A stretch of 9,427 nt of DNA from RGIG1828 sp045541875 (lineage in GTDB: Bacteria; Bacillota; Clostridia; UMGS1810): NCBI GenBank assembly GCA_045541875.1, contig JAZQJX010000069.1:1-9427 (forward strand). The letters run 5' to 3'. Position 1 is the stretch's first letter. Each line of letters starts with the position of its first letter. Below are positions 1-7,060 of this stretch, one piece after another. The notes below the pieces were generated by a model that was not told the DNA's origin, did no database searches, and was given only the letters and a program-made list of their open reading frames with translations. The position numbers and the translations under genes are program-made.

Positions 1-638
1 GGCTCACCAAGATTTTCTCTTCTGTGAGCGGTTATCATTATGAGTCTTGAATCTGATGCCCATTCAAGTTCAGGGTGGCTATAATCCGATTTTACGGTGG
101 TTTTCAGAGCATCTATTGCAGTGTTGCCTGTTACAAAAATTGAATCTTCACTTTTCCCTTCTTTCAAAAGATTTTCCTTTGAAAGAAGTGTGGGAGCAAA
201 GTTGTATTTTGAAATTATGGAAACTGCCTGACGGTTAAATTCTTCAGGGTATGGGCTATAGATGTTGTATGTTCTGAGACCTGCCTCAACATGACCTACG
301 GGAATCTGCTTGTAGAAGCAGGCAAGGGCTGTTACAAAGGTTGTGGAAGTGTCGCCATGAACTAAAACAACATCAGGTTTTACTTCATCAAGAACTTCAC
401 CTATTCCGTTTAAAATGTTTGTTGTGATATCAAAAAGAGTCTGTTTGTCTTTCATTATGGACAAATCATAATCAGGCACAACACCAAACACTTCAAGCAC
501 TTGATCAAGCATCTGACGATGCTGACCTGTTACACACACAACTGTTTTTATATTTTCTCTTGATTTTAGTTCGTTAACCAAGGGACACATCTTTATTGCC
601 TCGGGGCGTGTCCCGAAAACAAGCATTACAGTTTTCAT
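1..638 (-). CDS. wecB: UDP-N-acetylglucosamine 2-epimerase (non-hydrolysing), 5' part, copy 1
   Basis: This is the N-terminal 212 codons of a second WecB-type epimerase, which interconverts UDP-GlcNAc and UDP-ManNAc in the cytoplasm for cell-surface polysaccharide synthesis. The gene runs off the left edge, so the C-terminal domain is not visible. The family motifs present are GTRPEAIK (residues 9-16), HGDTST (94-99, candidate catalytic Asp96), HVEAGLRT (Glu118), PEEFNR (Glu132) and TAHRREN (His205). The ATG at 638 follows an AAAGGCAGGA ribosome binding site. It aligns without any indel to the complete copy at 7061-8155 (offset 7517). I count about 45 base differences, of which only two change the protein (Thr26 to Ser and Asp52 to Gly). 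It has its own promoter. It is open throughout the visible part, so nothing marks it as a pseudogene, but the unseen 3' part could be broken. Confidence 0.93.
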   Translation of the reverse strand, partial: MKTVMLVFGTRPEAIKMCPLVNELKSRENIKTVVCVTGQHRQMLDQVLEVFGVVPDYDLSIMKDKQTLFDITTNILNGIGEVLDEVKPDVVLVHGDTSTTFVTALACFYKQIPVGHVEAGLRTYNIYSPYPEEFNRQAVSIISKYNFAPTLLSKENLLKEGKSEDSIFVTGNTAIDALKTTVKSDYSHPELEWASDSRLIMITAHRRENLGE

Positions 639-677
639 AATTCTTCCTGCCTTTATTTATTGGTAATTATACATAAC

Positions 678-706
678 ATCATACCACAACAAGATAGGTT
701 TGTCAA
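678..706 (-). promoter_or_regulatory. Sigma-A-type promoter of wecB copy 1
   Basis: Read on the minus strand, TTGACA (701-706) and TATGAT (678-683) are separated by exactly 17 bases. The -35 box is a perfect match and the -10 box has five of six consensus bases. It lies 40-68 bases upstream of the wecB copy 1 ATG. The same architecture, including a GTGGTAT block around the -10 box, precedes wecB copy 2, so the promoter was duplicated with the gene and has been kept. Confidence 0.8.
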
Positions 707-758
707 TTTGGGGAATTTTAAAACTCCTATAAAACAATTAATCCCTGAGTCACTCATT

Positions 759-2255
759 TTAGTCAAACATTTTGTTTATATTCTCTATAGTAATTCTTGT
801 CAGAATATCTCCACCTTCACTGCCTGTGTCACCGCTTGAAATATAGGCACTGTAGTGGCCTGCTTTTTCAGCCTTTTTGGTTGGCAGATATCCGTGAGCA
901 CCGCAACAAAGCTGAACAATAAAAGTTTGCTCTGCCTTGCTTCTTGCTTTTATTCTGTTGCCATAGTCCAAAAACATTTCATATGGATTTGTTGCAATTG
1001 CAATGTTTCCCAAACGTATGACATGGCATTCAACATTCACAATCTCTTTGTGCTGCTGTTCCCGATATCTTGCAATAAGACCTGCATGGACATGCATACG
1101 TGCGCTGTCTTCAAAGTCAAACGAATCTCTGTCTCTGTTTTTGTCAATGTAGTATTCAATCTCTCTTACTGCATTATCATATTCTTTCATTGTGGCTTTT
1201 CTCAAAGGAAGATCTAATTCTATCACCTTGTGCTCAAAAACAGCATCATCTTTCAAAACTGTTATGTCTTCATAGACAGAAATAATTTCATTGGCAATTC
1301 TTTTTCCCACTTTATTGCATCCGCTGATGTCATACATTGACGGGTCTGCTTTGTGAAGGATAACATTTTCGCGCTTAACATTGGGGTCATCAATGGAAGT
1401 TTCGGGCTCAACCCATCTTACAAGGTCTCTCGGACACTGGTCCCCACCGGCTCCGCACAGTCCAAGAAGAAAAACATCACTTCCAAGCTTTTCTCTTAAG
1501 ATTGCTTTTGTTCTTCCCCAATAGTCTGCGGATATAATACTTCTCTGTTCAAGAATCTGCGCGGGGCAGGCTATGTTTGCAACAACTCCGGTCAAAACTC
1601 TATTTTTGTCAAAGGTGTATAAGAGCTCTATGCCCGAATCATTTCCTCCCTCAAGTGATACGAAGTTTGCAGTATTTGTATCGCCCCACATCTGAGAGGT
1701 GCCATCGTCATAGCTTACTCTGCGGCACATTCCTACCGGTGCCCTTCCAAATTCGTTTGTATATAACGCTTGTGCTCTCACATCCCATGCTTTCTTTGCC
1801 GCAAGAGCTATTTTATCAGTTACAAACTCAATCCCCTCATCGGGAGTCAGTATTGTATCATCCACGGCAACCTTTTCTTTATATTTTTTATCTTCAGGCA
1901 GAAATTCCTCAAGAATATCCAGTGACAACGGATTTTTCTGATGCTCGGTATCTTCACGCTTGCCCAATTCCAAAGATGTGTGAGTGTGTGTCACGGCTAC
2001 AACGAGTTTTTTTGCATCAAATTCCGGCAAAAGCCCTGCAAGTTTCTTTCTTGCAATTTTTATATGATTATCAGTCATTCCTTCAACATCAACGGAAGCT
2101 AAAATCATCTGTTCTTCGCCGGATTCTACTGCCATTGCCGTAACAGTGATATCGGATTCCACATATTCTGAAATTCTTTCGTAAAACTGGCCTGCAAGAC
2201 GCACTTTCTTTGCAGGCACAATGCTTTCTTCTGCCCATCCTATTATCACGCTCAT
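759..2255 (-). CDS. Neutral ceramidase-like putative hydrolase, cytoplasmic
   Basis: This 498-residue protein resembles the N-terminal catalytic domain of neutral/alkaline non-lysosomal ceramidases, a zinc amidase fold. Visible landmarks in family order are VTHTHTS (88-94), an RAPVGMCRR block (171-179), NIACPAQ then ISADYWG (227-247), a GAGGDQCPRD loop (268-277), TNPYEMF (422-428, Glu426 a candidate metal ligand) and GYLPT (455-459) with a tyrosine/glycine-rich end. In classical ceramidases a zinc-binding His is expected around 227-233; here the stretch reads CPAQ, so activity may differ. There is no signal peptide, so it should be cytoplasmic and is unlikely to attack membrane ceramide. The ATG at 2255 lies four bases past the aldolase stop, and its AAAGGAG ribosome binding site is inside that gene's last codons, which suggests translational coupling. 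It is the last gene of the sugar-acid operon. Family assignment is fairly firm; the reaction is unknown. Confidence 0.75.
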   Translation of the reverse strand: MSVIIGWAEESIVPAKKVRLAGQFYERISEYVESDITVTAMAVESGEEQMILASVDVEGMTDNHIKIARKKLAGLLPEFDAKKLVVAVTHTHTSLELGKREDTEHQKNPLSLDILEEFLPEDKKYKEKVAVDDTILTPDEGIEFVTDKIALAAKKAWDVRAQALYTNEFGRAPVGMCRRVSYDDGTSQMWGDTNTANFVSLEGGNDSGIELLYTFDKNRVLTGVVANIACPAQILEQRSIISADYWGRTKAILREKLGSDVFLLGLCGAGGDQCPRDLVRWVEPETSIDDPNVKRENVILHKADPSMYDISGCNKVGKRIANEIISVYEDITVLKDDAVFEHKVIELDLPLRKATMKEYDNAVREIEYYIDKNRDRDSFDFEDSARMHVHAGLIARYREQQHKEIVNVECHVIRLGNIAIATNPYEMFLDYGNRIKARSKAEQTFIVQLCCGAHGYLPTKKAEKAGHYSAYISSGDTGSEGGDILTRITIENINKMFD

Positions 2256-2259
2256 ATTC

Positions 2260-3204
2260 TTATTCTCCTTTACGATAGGTTATGTATTCATCAATAGCAC
2301 TGTCAATCAATACTTTTACATACTCATCAAGAACTTCATCAAGTATAGATTTTGCCTTTCCAAAAACCTCATCACTCATCTGATTAAACGGAAATACGGC
2401 TCTATCATCAACAGCTACTCCACGATGAACCAAGAGCTTTTTCAAAATTAATGAACAGTTTGTATCCAGGTTGTATATCGGCATCAGCTTTTGAATCAGA
2501 TGAAACAGTGCTTGTGTTTTCTTAAAATTACCTTCGTTTGCACTGCGAACAAGCTCACTCCAGATTTCAGGAACAATGACCGAAAAAGCTCCTATGCATC
2601 CGCCACCGCCATTGTTGGCAATATTTGATAAAAACTGATCGTCATAGCCCGAGAATACAGTAAAATTATGTCCTTCAACAGCTCTGCACACCATATTTGT
2701 ATGTCCCGGTTCGCTTACGGAATCTTTAAGACCAATAACATTAGTATTATTTTCCAAAAGTCTCTTGATTGTTTCAGGCTCTATGCTGTGCCCTGTCCTT
2801 TGAGGATAGTTGTACAGATAGAAATCTCCTTTCAGCTCTTTTGCCAAACGATCATAATACACAAATAATTTTTCCTGATCAACGCCGAAATAATATGGCC
2901 CGATTATCATTGGCGTGTATCCCATTTCATACACTGCATTGGACAAATACAGAGTGTCTTCATAATTTACACATCCGGTACCCGCAAGGAGCTCTACCCT
3001 TCCATTTACATAATCTGCATAAAACTTAAAAAAATCAAGTCTTTCAGATACACTGAAATTCGGAAACTCTCCTGCTGAACCAAGAACCAATATTCCGTCC
3101 ACTCCGCCTTTTATGAGAAAATCTATAACCTTTTTGTTGCCTTCATAATCCGGTTTTTCATTTTTGCCAAGGATTGTCACTACAGGTGTTATTATCTTTG
3201 CCAT
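2260..3204 (-). CDS. DapA/NanA-family class I aldolase, probable 2-keto-3-deoxy sugar-acid aldolase
   Basis: This 314-residue cytoplasmic TIM-barrel protein belongs to the dihydrodipicolinate synthase / N-acetylneuraminate lyase family, which works through a Schiff base between a lysine and pyruvate. Motifs seen are GSAGEF (42-47, the pyruvate carboxylate loop), YNYPQRTG (131-138, catalytic Tyr131) and GLKDS (158-162, Schiff-base Lys160). The loop reads GSAGEF rather than the GTTGE of true lysine-pathway DapA. That, and the YNYP motif, fit the YagE/KdgA-type 2-keto-3-deoxy-aldonate aldolases better. Length is normal for the family. The ATG at 3204 follows an AAGGAGAGG ribosome binding site, 12 bases after the dehydratase stop, so the two are co-transcribed. 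Together they would convert an aldonate to pyruvate plus a short aldehyde. The exact sugar acid cannot be read from sequence. N-acetylneuraminate lyase or another aldolase remains possible. Confidence 0.88.
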   Translation of the reverse strand: MAKIITPVVTILGKNEKPDYEGNKKVIDFLIKGGVDGILVLGSAGEFPNFSVSERLDFFKFYADYVNGRVELLAGTGCVNYEDTLYLSNAVYEMGYTPMIIGPYYFGVDQEKLFVYYDRLAKELKGDFYLYNYPQRTGHSIEPETIKRLLENNTNVIGLKDSVSEPGHTNMVCRAVEGHNFTVFSGYDDQFLSNIANNGGGGCIGAFSVIVPEIWSELVRSANEGNFKKTQALFHLIQKLMPIYNLDTNCSLILKKLLVHRGVAVDDRAVFPFNQMSDEVFGKAKSILDEVLDEYVKVLIDSAIDEYITYRKGE

Positions 3205-3216
3205 ATTTGCCTCTCC

Positions 3217-4899
3217 TTATATAGAATCATTTTTTATTATTCCGCCCTCTGCACCTGATGAAGCCAATTTACAGTATAGTCCAAGCCATCCCCTCTTGAA
3301 TTTGGGTTCGGGGCGTTTCCATTCCTTCAGACGAGCAACGATTTCATCATCGGAAACAAGCAAATTAATGCTTTTGGAGTTCACATCTATTTCTATCATA
3401 TCCCCGTCGCGGACAATTGCAATGGGTCCACCCTCTGCAGCTTCGGGAGAAATGTGCCCAACAAAGCATCCGTTGTTTGTTCCTGAAAATCTCCCATCGG
3501 TAATCAGAGCAGTGGTTTTGGAAAGCCCACGCCCGTATATATATTTCATTGCCTTTGCCATTTCACGCATACCCGGGCCACCTTTTGGACCTTCATATCT
3601 TATCACCACAACATGACCGTCACGGACCTTGCCTTCTATGATTGCCTTCTCTGCCTCTTCCTCAGAGTCAAAACAAATTGCTTCTCCTTTAAAATGATGC
3701 AGACTTTCATCGAAGGCACCGGGCTTTGTAATTCCTGTGTCGGGAGCAAGATTTCCGCGAAGTACGGCAACGCCGCCCATAATTGAAAAAGGATTGTCCA
3801 TAGTGTGATTAACAAGCCCTGTTGGCTTATAGCGGTATGTATGATTTGCAATATTTTCTGCCAGAGTATGTCCGGTAACGGTCATCACATCTATTTCAAG
3901 AAGTGAACGAAGGTTTTCCATTAATTTTGGAACACCGCCATCTTTGTGAAAATCTATAACATTATATTTGCAGGAAGGATTCATTTTTGCAAGTTGTGGT
4001 GTGGTGTCGGAGAGCTTATCAAATTCTTCTAAAACATTGATATCAAGTTCTGCTTCATAGGCAATTGCGGTAAGATGCATAACGGCATTGGTAGAACCAC
4101 TCATTGCCAGATTGGCTTTTATTGCATTGCGAACAGAAGCATTTGTTATTACTTTTCGTGAGGTTATATTCTTCTCCACAAGCTCCATAATTTTTATTCC
4201 CGTCTCTTCAGCTTTTTCCAGACGTTGGGCTGATGTTGCCGGCGCCATAGCTCCGTCAGACAGGGTCATTCCAAGCGCTTCAGACAAAATACACATTGTG
4301 TTTGCGGTTCCGAGATATGAACAGGAACCACATCCCGGGCAAGATGTATCCTCTAAAGATACGTATTCTTCTTCAGTAATCATCCCCGCAGACAGCATTC
4401 CGTATGCCTCCCAACTGGATGTCTGGTCAGACTCTCTGCCATCAAAAAACGCACCACCCTCCATTGGTCCTCCCGGAAGGATTATGCATGGGATGTCCAG
4501 TCTTGCAGCTGCCATAAGCATGCCGGGAACAATTTTGTCGCAAGACCCCAGCATTACAAGACCATCAAAAAGATTGATTTGTGCCATAGTTTCTATTGAA
4601 TTTGCAATCAGTTCGCGAGACGGCATAATAAAATGCATTCCGTCGTGACATTGTCCCATACCATCACAGCCTCCGATTACGCCAAACTCAACCGGTGTTC
4701 CGCCTGCACGGTAAATTCCGTCTTTGACACGTCTCGCCACCTGCTGAAGATTAAAATGACCGGGGACACATTCACTCCAGGCATTTGCAATTCCAATCAT
4801 CGGACGTTTTAAATCATCAGTGCTGAATCCCATAGATTTGTAGGTTGCACGATAGTATTGATTATTAAGACCATCTAATATTTTTCTGCTTCGTTCCAT
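3217..4899 (-). CDS. IlvD/Edd-family dehydratase, probable sugar-acid dehydratase
   Basis: This 560-residue iron-sulfur dehydratase removes water from a 2,3-dihydroxy acid to give a 2-keto acid. Family signatures are the VPGHFNL block (46-51 region), GGCDGMGQCHDGM (76-88), PSRELIA (93-99), GSCDKIVPGMLMAAAR (118-133, with Lys122 and Cys120), CPGCGSC (187-193) then GTANTM, and DGRFSG near the C-terminus, which holds the likely catalytic Ser. Candidate cluster ligands are Cys78, Cys120 and Cys190 or Cys193. I chose the ATG at 4899 rather than the in-frame ATG at 4926, because GAGGAG lies just upstream of 4899 and removes nine non-family residues. It is first in an operon with a keto-deoxy-acid aldolase, which argues for an aldonate substrate (xylonate, arabinonate or gluconate type) over branched-chain amino acid synthesis. 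True dihydroxy-acid dehydratase (IlvD) cannot be excluded; no other ilv gene is in view. Confidence 0.88.
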   Translation of the reverse strand: MERSRKILDGLNNQYYRATYKSMGFSTDDLKRPMIGIANAWSECVPGHFNLQQVARRVKDGIYRAGGTPVEFGVIGGCDGMGQCHDGMHFIMPSRELIANSIETMAQINLFDGLVMLGSCDKIVPGMLMAAARLDIPCIILPGGPMEGGAFFDGRESDQTSSWEAYGMLSAGMITEEEYVSLEDTSCPGCGSCSYLGTANTMCILSEALGMTLSDGAMAPATSAQRLEKAEETGIKIMELVEKNITSRKVITNASVRNAIKANLAMSGSTNAVMHLTAIAYEAELDINVLEEFDKLSDTTPQLAKMNPSCKYNVIDFHKDGGVPKLMENLRSLLEIDVMTVTGHTLAENIANHTYRYKPTGLVNHTMDNPFSIMGGVAVLRGNLAPDTGITKPGAFDESLHHFKGEAICFDSEEEAEKAIIEGKVRDGHVVVIRYEGPKGGPGMREMAKAMKYIYGRGLSKTTALITDGRFSGTNNGCFVGHISPEAAEGGPIAIVRDGDMIEIDVNSKSINLLVSDDEIVARLKEWKRPEPKFKRGWLGLYCKLASSGAEGGIIKNDSI

Positions 4900-4918
4900 A
4901 CTCAATCTCCTCACTCGT

Positions 4919-5000
4919 ATTGACATTTCTACAATTTAATGTTAACATAGTTCAAAGACAAATTCTTGCCATAAACAAGATGAATTATGTCATTTTTTTA
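4919..5000. promoter_or_regulatory. Divergent promoter/operator region between the dehydratase operon and araC
   Basis: The gap between the divergent starts holds a plus-strand promoter candidate, TTGACA (4920-4925), 17 bases, TAACAT (4943-4948), for the AraC gene. On the minus strand TTGTCT, 17 bases, TAAATT is a weaker candidate for the operon. A perfect 10-bp palindrome ATGTTAACAT (4939-4948) covers the plus -10 box and sits between the minus boxes. A second inverted repeat, TTCTTG and CAAGA around the sequence CCATAAA, lies near 4963-4980. Either could bind the AraC protein. The boxes are inferred by eye in AT-rich DNA. Confidence 0.45.
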
Positions 5001-5017
5001 CGTTTAGGGTGATTGTA

Positions 5018-5803
5018 ATGCAAGCTAAATTCGGAATTGAACGAGAACTTTCTGACGAAATTTTTTACAAGGAATGTGAAAATGACAATGGAGATTTTCA
5101 TTTTCATTCTCAAATTGAAATCTGCATTGTTGATGAGGGCGAAATGAATGTGCTCATAAATGAAAATATGAAAAAACTAAAAAAGGGTGATATGTCTATT
5201 GCACTGAGCTATGATTCTCATTTTTATCAGCCCGTAAATTATTCAAAGACAAGCCTGCTCATTATTCCCCTTCATATGTGCAACGAAATTATTTCGATTA
5301 TAAACAACAAAAAAGTTATCAATCCTTTCATATGTGATTGTGAAGTGACGAAAGAAGTAAAAAAATATTTTAACAAAATAAAAAAAGGAACCGAAAACGA
5401 AATTTTGGTTCGGGGTTATATCTATGTTATTTTGGGTCTGATTATGAACAATGTTTATATGGAAGCTATAGATGAATCTCTCCCCCAGGAACTTTTGTCC
5501 AAAATCCTCTTATATATTCACACAAACTATAAAAGTGACGTATCGCTGGAATCTATCTCTAAAAAATTCGGATATAATCAAAGCTATATTTCAAGACATT
5601 TCAAAACCAATTTCAACATAGGAATTAAAGAATATGTGACAATGGTCAGGCTTAAAGGTGCTATCGGACTTATGCATCAGGGAACACACAGTATTACATA
5701 TTGTGCCATGGAAAGTGGCTTTAATTCGCTACGTACATTCTTTCGTGCATTCAGCAAGGAGTTTCACTGCACACCAAAGGAATATATGCAACAAACCAAA
5801 TAA
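5018..5803 (+). CDS. AraC-family transcriptional regulator
   Basis: This 261-residue protein has a typical AraC layout: an N-terminal cupin-like effector domain (about residues 20-90, including FHFHSQIEICIVDEGEM), a helical linker, and a C-terminal double helix-turn-helix (about 155-261). The second part shows the LESISKKFGYNQSYISRHFK and GFNSLRTFFRAFSKEFHCTPKEYM pattern. I chose the ATG at 5018 over the GTG at 5009 because AGGGTGA lies five bases upstream and overlaps the GTG. It is transcribed away from the dehydratase operon across a short shared promoter region. AraC proteins placed this way usually sense the substrate or intermediate of the neighbouring pathway and activate it. That role is inference; the family call is firm. 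No membrane segment or kinase domain is present, so it is a one-component sensor. Confidence 0.92.
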   Translation: MQAKFGIERELSDEIFYKECENDNGDFHFHSQIEICIVDEGEMNVLINENMKKLKKGDMSIALSYDSHFYQPVNYSKTSLLIIPLHMCNEIISIINNKKVINPFICDCEVTKEVKKYFNKIKKGTENEILVRGYIYVILGLIMNNVYMEAIDESLPQELLSKILLYIHTNYKSDVSLESISKKFGYNQSYISRHFKTNFNIGIKEYVTMVRLKGAIGLMHQGTHSITYCAMESGFNSLRTFFRAFSKEFHCTPKEYMQQTK

Positions 5804-5858
5804 AAATCCCCCTCCCACTTATAACTGCTCCTGATTTTGTGGGAAGGGGGATTTTTTT
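5803..5858 (+). terminator. Rho-independent terminator of araC
   Basis: The left arm AATCCCCCTCCCAC (about 5805-5818) pairs with GTGGGAAGGGGGATT (about 5839-5852), with one bulged A. The arms are joined by a 20-base loop and followed by a T run ending at 5858. It begins at the araC stop codon, so it clearly ends that transcript. Confidence 0.93.
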
Positions 5859-5947
5859 GTAGAATTATCAGAAATTACCGGGAAGTATGGCTGTACTCAT
5901 AAATCCTGTGGGAGCTCCAAGTTCTGTTAGGGGTTTATCGCTATAGT

Positions 5948-5988
5948 GTCATTTAGGGACGCTGTCATTTAGCGACGTACATTTTTTG
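5948..5988. repeat. Left REP-like end of the RAYT element
   Basis: Two near-identical units, GTCATTTAGGGAC (5948-5960) and GTCATTTAGCGAC (5964-5976), lie 16 bases apart, followed by the inverted-repeat arm GACGTACATTTTTTG. The transposase stop codon starts one base beyond this arm. Reading the right end on the minus strand gives the same order, two units then TACATTTTTTG. Confidence 0.8.
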
Positions 5989-6729
5989 TCAACATTTTTG
6001 AATTACACCTCGTGATACTCCGGTTACGCGTTCAAGTTGCCTTATTGAATAACTCTCTTTTAATTCGCAAAGTATCTCGTTTCGCTTTTGTTTATCCATA
6101 CCACCAATCAGATTTGGTTCTATTCCATATTTCTTTATTATGTTTCTTCTTATGCCATCATCAGTAATTTTAACCTTATCATCAACAATAAAAATATTCT
6201 TTTCCATTATTTCATGAAATTCTTCAAACCCTTTTGTTCCATTTATCATTTCTAAAATAAATTCTTTGTCAGCAAGACCGCTTTCGCTATATGCATATTC
6301 ATTGTAACTACTCCATTCGTATTCGTTCAATTCTTTTATCATACGAGCTTTAAGTGGGTTTTGATGTATATATCTTACAACCGACAGAAAATACTCATCC
6401 ACTTCAACAGGTTGGCTTTTGTACCTATTTGCAATCAATGCTCCGCTCCTTTTATATTTTATATTGTACCATCGTGCATACTTAGTAAGCAATCTTTTCA
6501 TTATTTGCGATATGTCTCCCGTTTCTCTTTCTTTCAACATGATATGTACATGATTCGTCATAAAGCAATACACATATATTTCAAAGCCCATATCCATTTT
6601 CAAATTCATTAATATTTCTTTTAGTTTAATGTAATCAGCTTCTTCTTCAAAAATATGTTGTCGATTTACTCCTCTAAAAACAATGTGATATAATCCGCTT
6701 TGACTGATTTGGCGCGCTATTCTTGCCAT
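5989..6729 (-). CDS. REP-associated tyrosine transposase (RAYT, Y1_Tnp superfamily)
   Basis: This 246-residue HUH single-strand transposase is related to IS200/IS605 TnpA. Visible features are the N-terminal ISQSGLYHIVFRGVNR (8-23), the metal-binding FMTNHVHIML motif with His60 and His62, and the RYIHQNPLKA motif, whose Tyr120 is a candidate nucleophile. A C-terminal helix-turn-helix of the form SIRQLERVTGVSRGVI lies close to the end. I chose the ATG at 6729 rather than the GTG at 6738 because AAGGAG lies eight bases upstream. The stop lies one base from the left terminal repeat, so the C-terminus may be slightly shortened. RAYTs mobilise or process REP palindromes and often become domesticated. 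It has no functional link to the sugar-acid operon, and its insertion next to a broken araC suggests it caused or followed a local rearrangement. Confidence 0.88.
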   Translation of the reverse strand: MARIARQISQSGLYHIVFRGVNRQHIFEEEADYIKLKEILMNLKMDMGFEIYVYCFMTNHVHIMLKERETGDISQIMKRLLTKYARWYNIKYKRSGALIANRYKSQPVEVDEYFLSVVRYIHQNPLKARMIKELNEYEWSSYNEYAYSESGLADKEFILEMINGTKGFEEFHEIMEKNIFIVDDKVKITDDGIRRNIIKKYGIEPNLIGGMDKQKRNEILCELKESYSIRQLERVTGVSRGVIQKC

Positions 6730-6789
6730 TAAAATCACTCCTTAGTCGGATTATATCGCATCAATTTGTTTCAGTCAATCAAAAGATGC

Positions 6790-6830
6790 CAAAAAATGTA
6801 CGTCCCCTTTTGTCACGTCCCCTTTTGTCA
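6790..6830. repeat. Right REP-like end of the RAYT element
   Basis: The arm CAAAAAATGTACGTC (6790-6804) is followed by two perfect 15-bp tandem copies of CGTCCCCTTTTGTCA (6801-6815 and 6816-6830); the first overlaps the arm by four bases. It mirrors the left end in opposite orientation. The perfect duplication suggests recent slippage or unit addition. Confidence 0.8.
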
Positions 6831-6992
6831 AAAAGTAAAATTGAAAATGCCAAATTATGTCTCGAATATGAAAATATGACTGTTCAGGAAATCTCTGATT
6901 ATCTCGGTTTTGTATCTCCTGCATATTTCACAAGACAGTTCCGAGAATTTACCGGAATGACACCGTCGGAATATAAGTCATCTTTGTTTTAG
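6831..6992 (+). pseudogene. C-terminal remnant of an AraC-family regulator
   Basis: About 54 codons encode the second helix-turn-helix of an AraC regulator: SKIENAKLCLEYENMTVQEI at the start, then GFVSPAYFTRQFREFTGMTP and SEYK, ending at the TAG at 6990-6992. The first helix-turn-helix and the effector domain are missing. The reading frame continues leftward only into the right REP end of the RAYT element, where the encoded residues are not AraC-like. The left flank of the element encodes no AraC N-terminus, so this is a deletion or rearrangement remnant rather than a gene simply split in two. It is not a copy of the intact araC at 5018-5803, since the residues differ widely. It is unlikely to give a functional protein. 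Confidence 0.75.
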
Positions 6993-7002
6993 CGATAATA
7001 CC

Positions 7003-7051
7003 AAAATGCGACGTTCGATAGTTCGTGATGAATTATTGAACGCCGCATTTT
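7003..7051. terminator. Bidirectional hairpin terminator between the araC remnant and wecB copy 2
   Basis: Arms AAATGCGACGTTCGATA (7004-7020) and TATTGAACGCCGCATTT (7034-7050) pair over 17 positions with one mismatch and one G-T wobble, around a 13-base loop. A run of T flanks the stem on both strands, short on each side. It lies 10 bases from the wecB stop and would end transcripts from both directions. Confidence 0.8.
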
Positions 7052-7060
7052 ATTAATTTA

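Larger units (their letters stand above)
5948..6830. mobile_element. RAYT element with REP-like inverted ends
   Basis: An 883-bp unit has a transposase gene bounded by matched ends. The inner ends are a perfect 15-bp inverted repeat: GACGTACATTTTTTG at 5974-5988 and CAAAAAATGTACGTC at 6790-6804. Outside each lies a pair of tandem REP-like units in opposite orientation. This matches REP-associated tyrosine transposases, which act on single-stranded REP hairpins. I found no target-site duplication, which is normal for HUH enzymes. The boundaries are my estimate from the repeat limits. Confidence 0.8.

Noticed and set aside
47..238. 63-codon plus-strand frame, repeated at 7564-7755
   Set aside because: It is antisense to wecB and appears twice only because wecB is duplicated.
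746..756. TGAGTCACTCA palindrome after the operon as a terminator
   Set aside because: The 5-bp arms with a single centre base cannot form a hairpin loop, and no T run follows on the minus strand. I see no clear terminator for the operon.
3217..4926. Longer dehydratase start at 4926
   Set aside because: The extra nine residues are not family-like, and GAGGAG sits between the two ATGs, directly upstream of 4899.
5868..5948. 26-codon minus-strand open stretch left of the RAYT element, residues such as LTELGAPTGFMSTAILPGNF
   Set aside because: It is bounded by stops on both sides, has no start with a ribosome binding site, and matches nothing I recognise. It could be a gene fragment, but this is not supportable.
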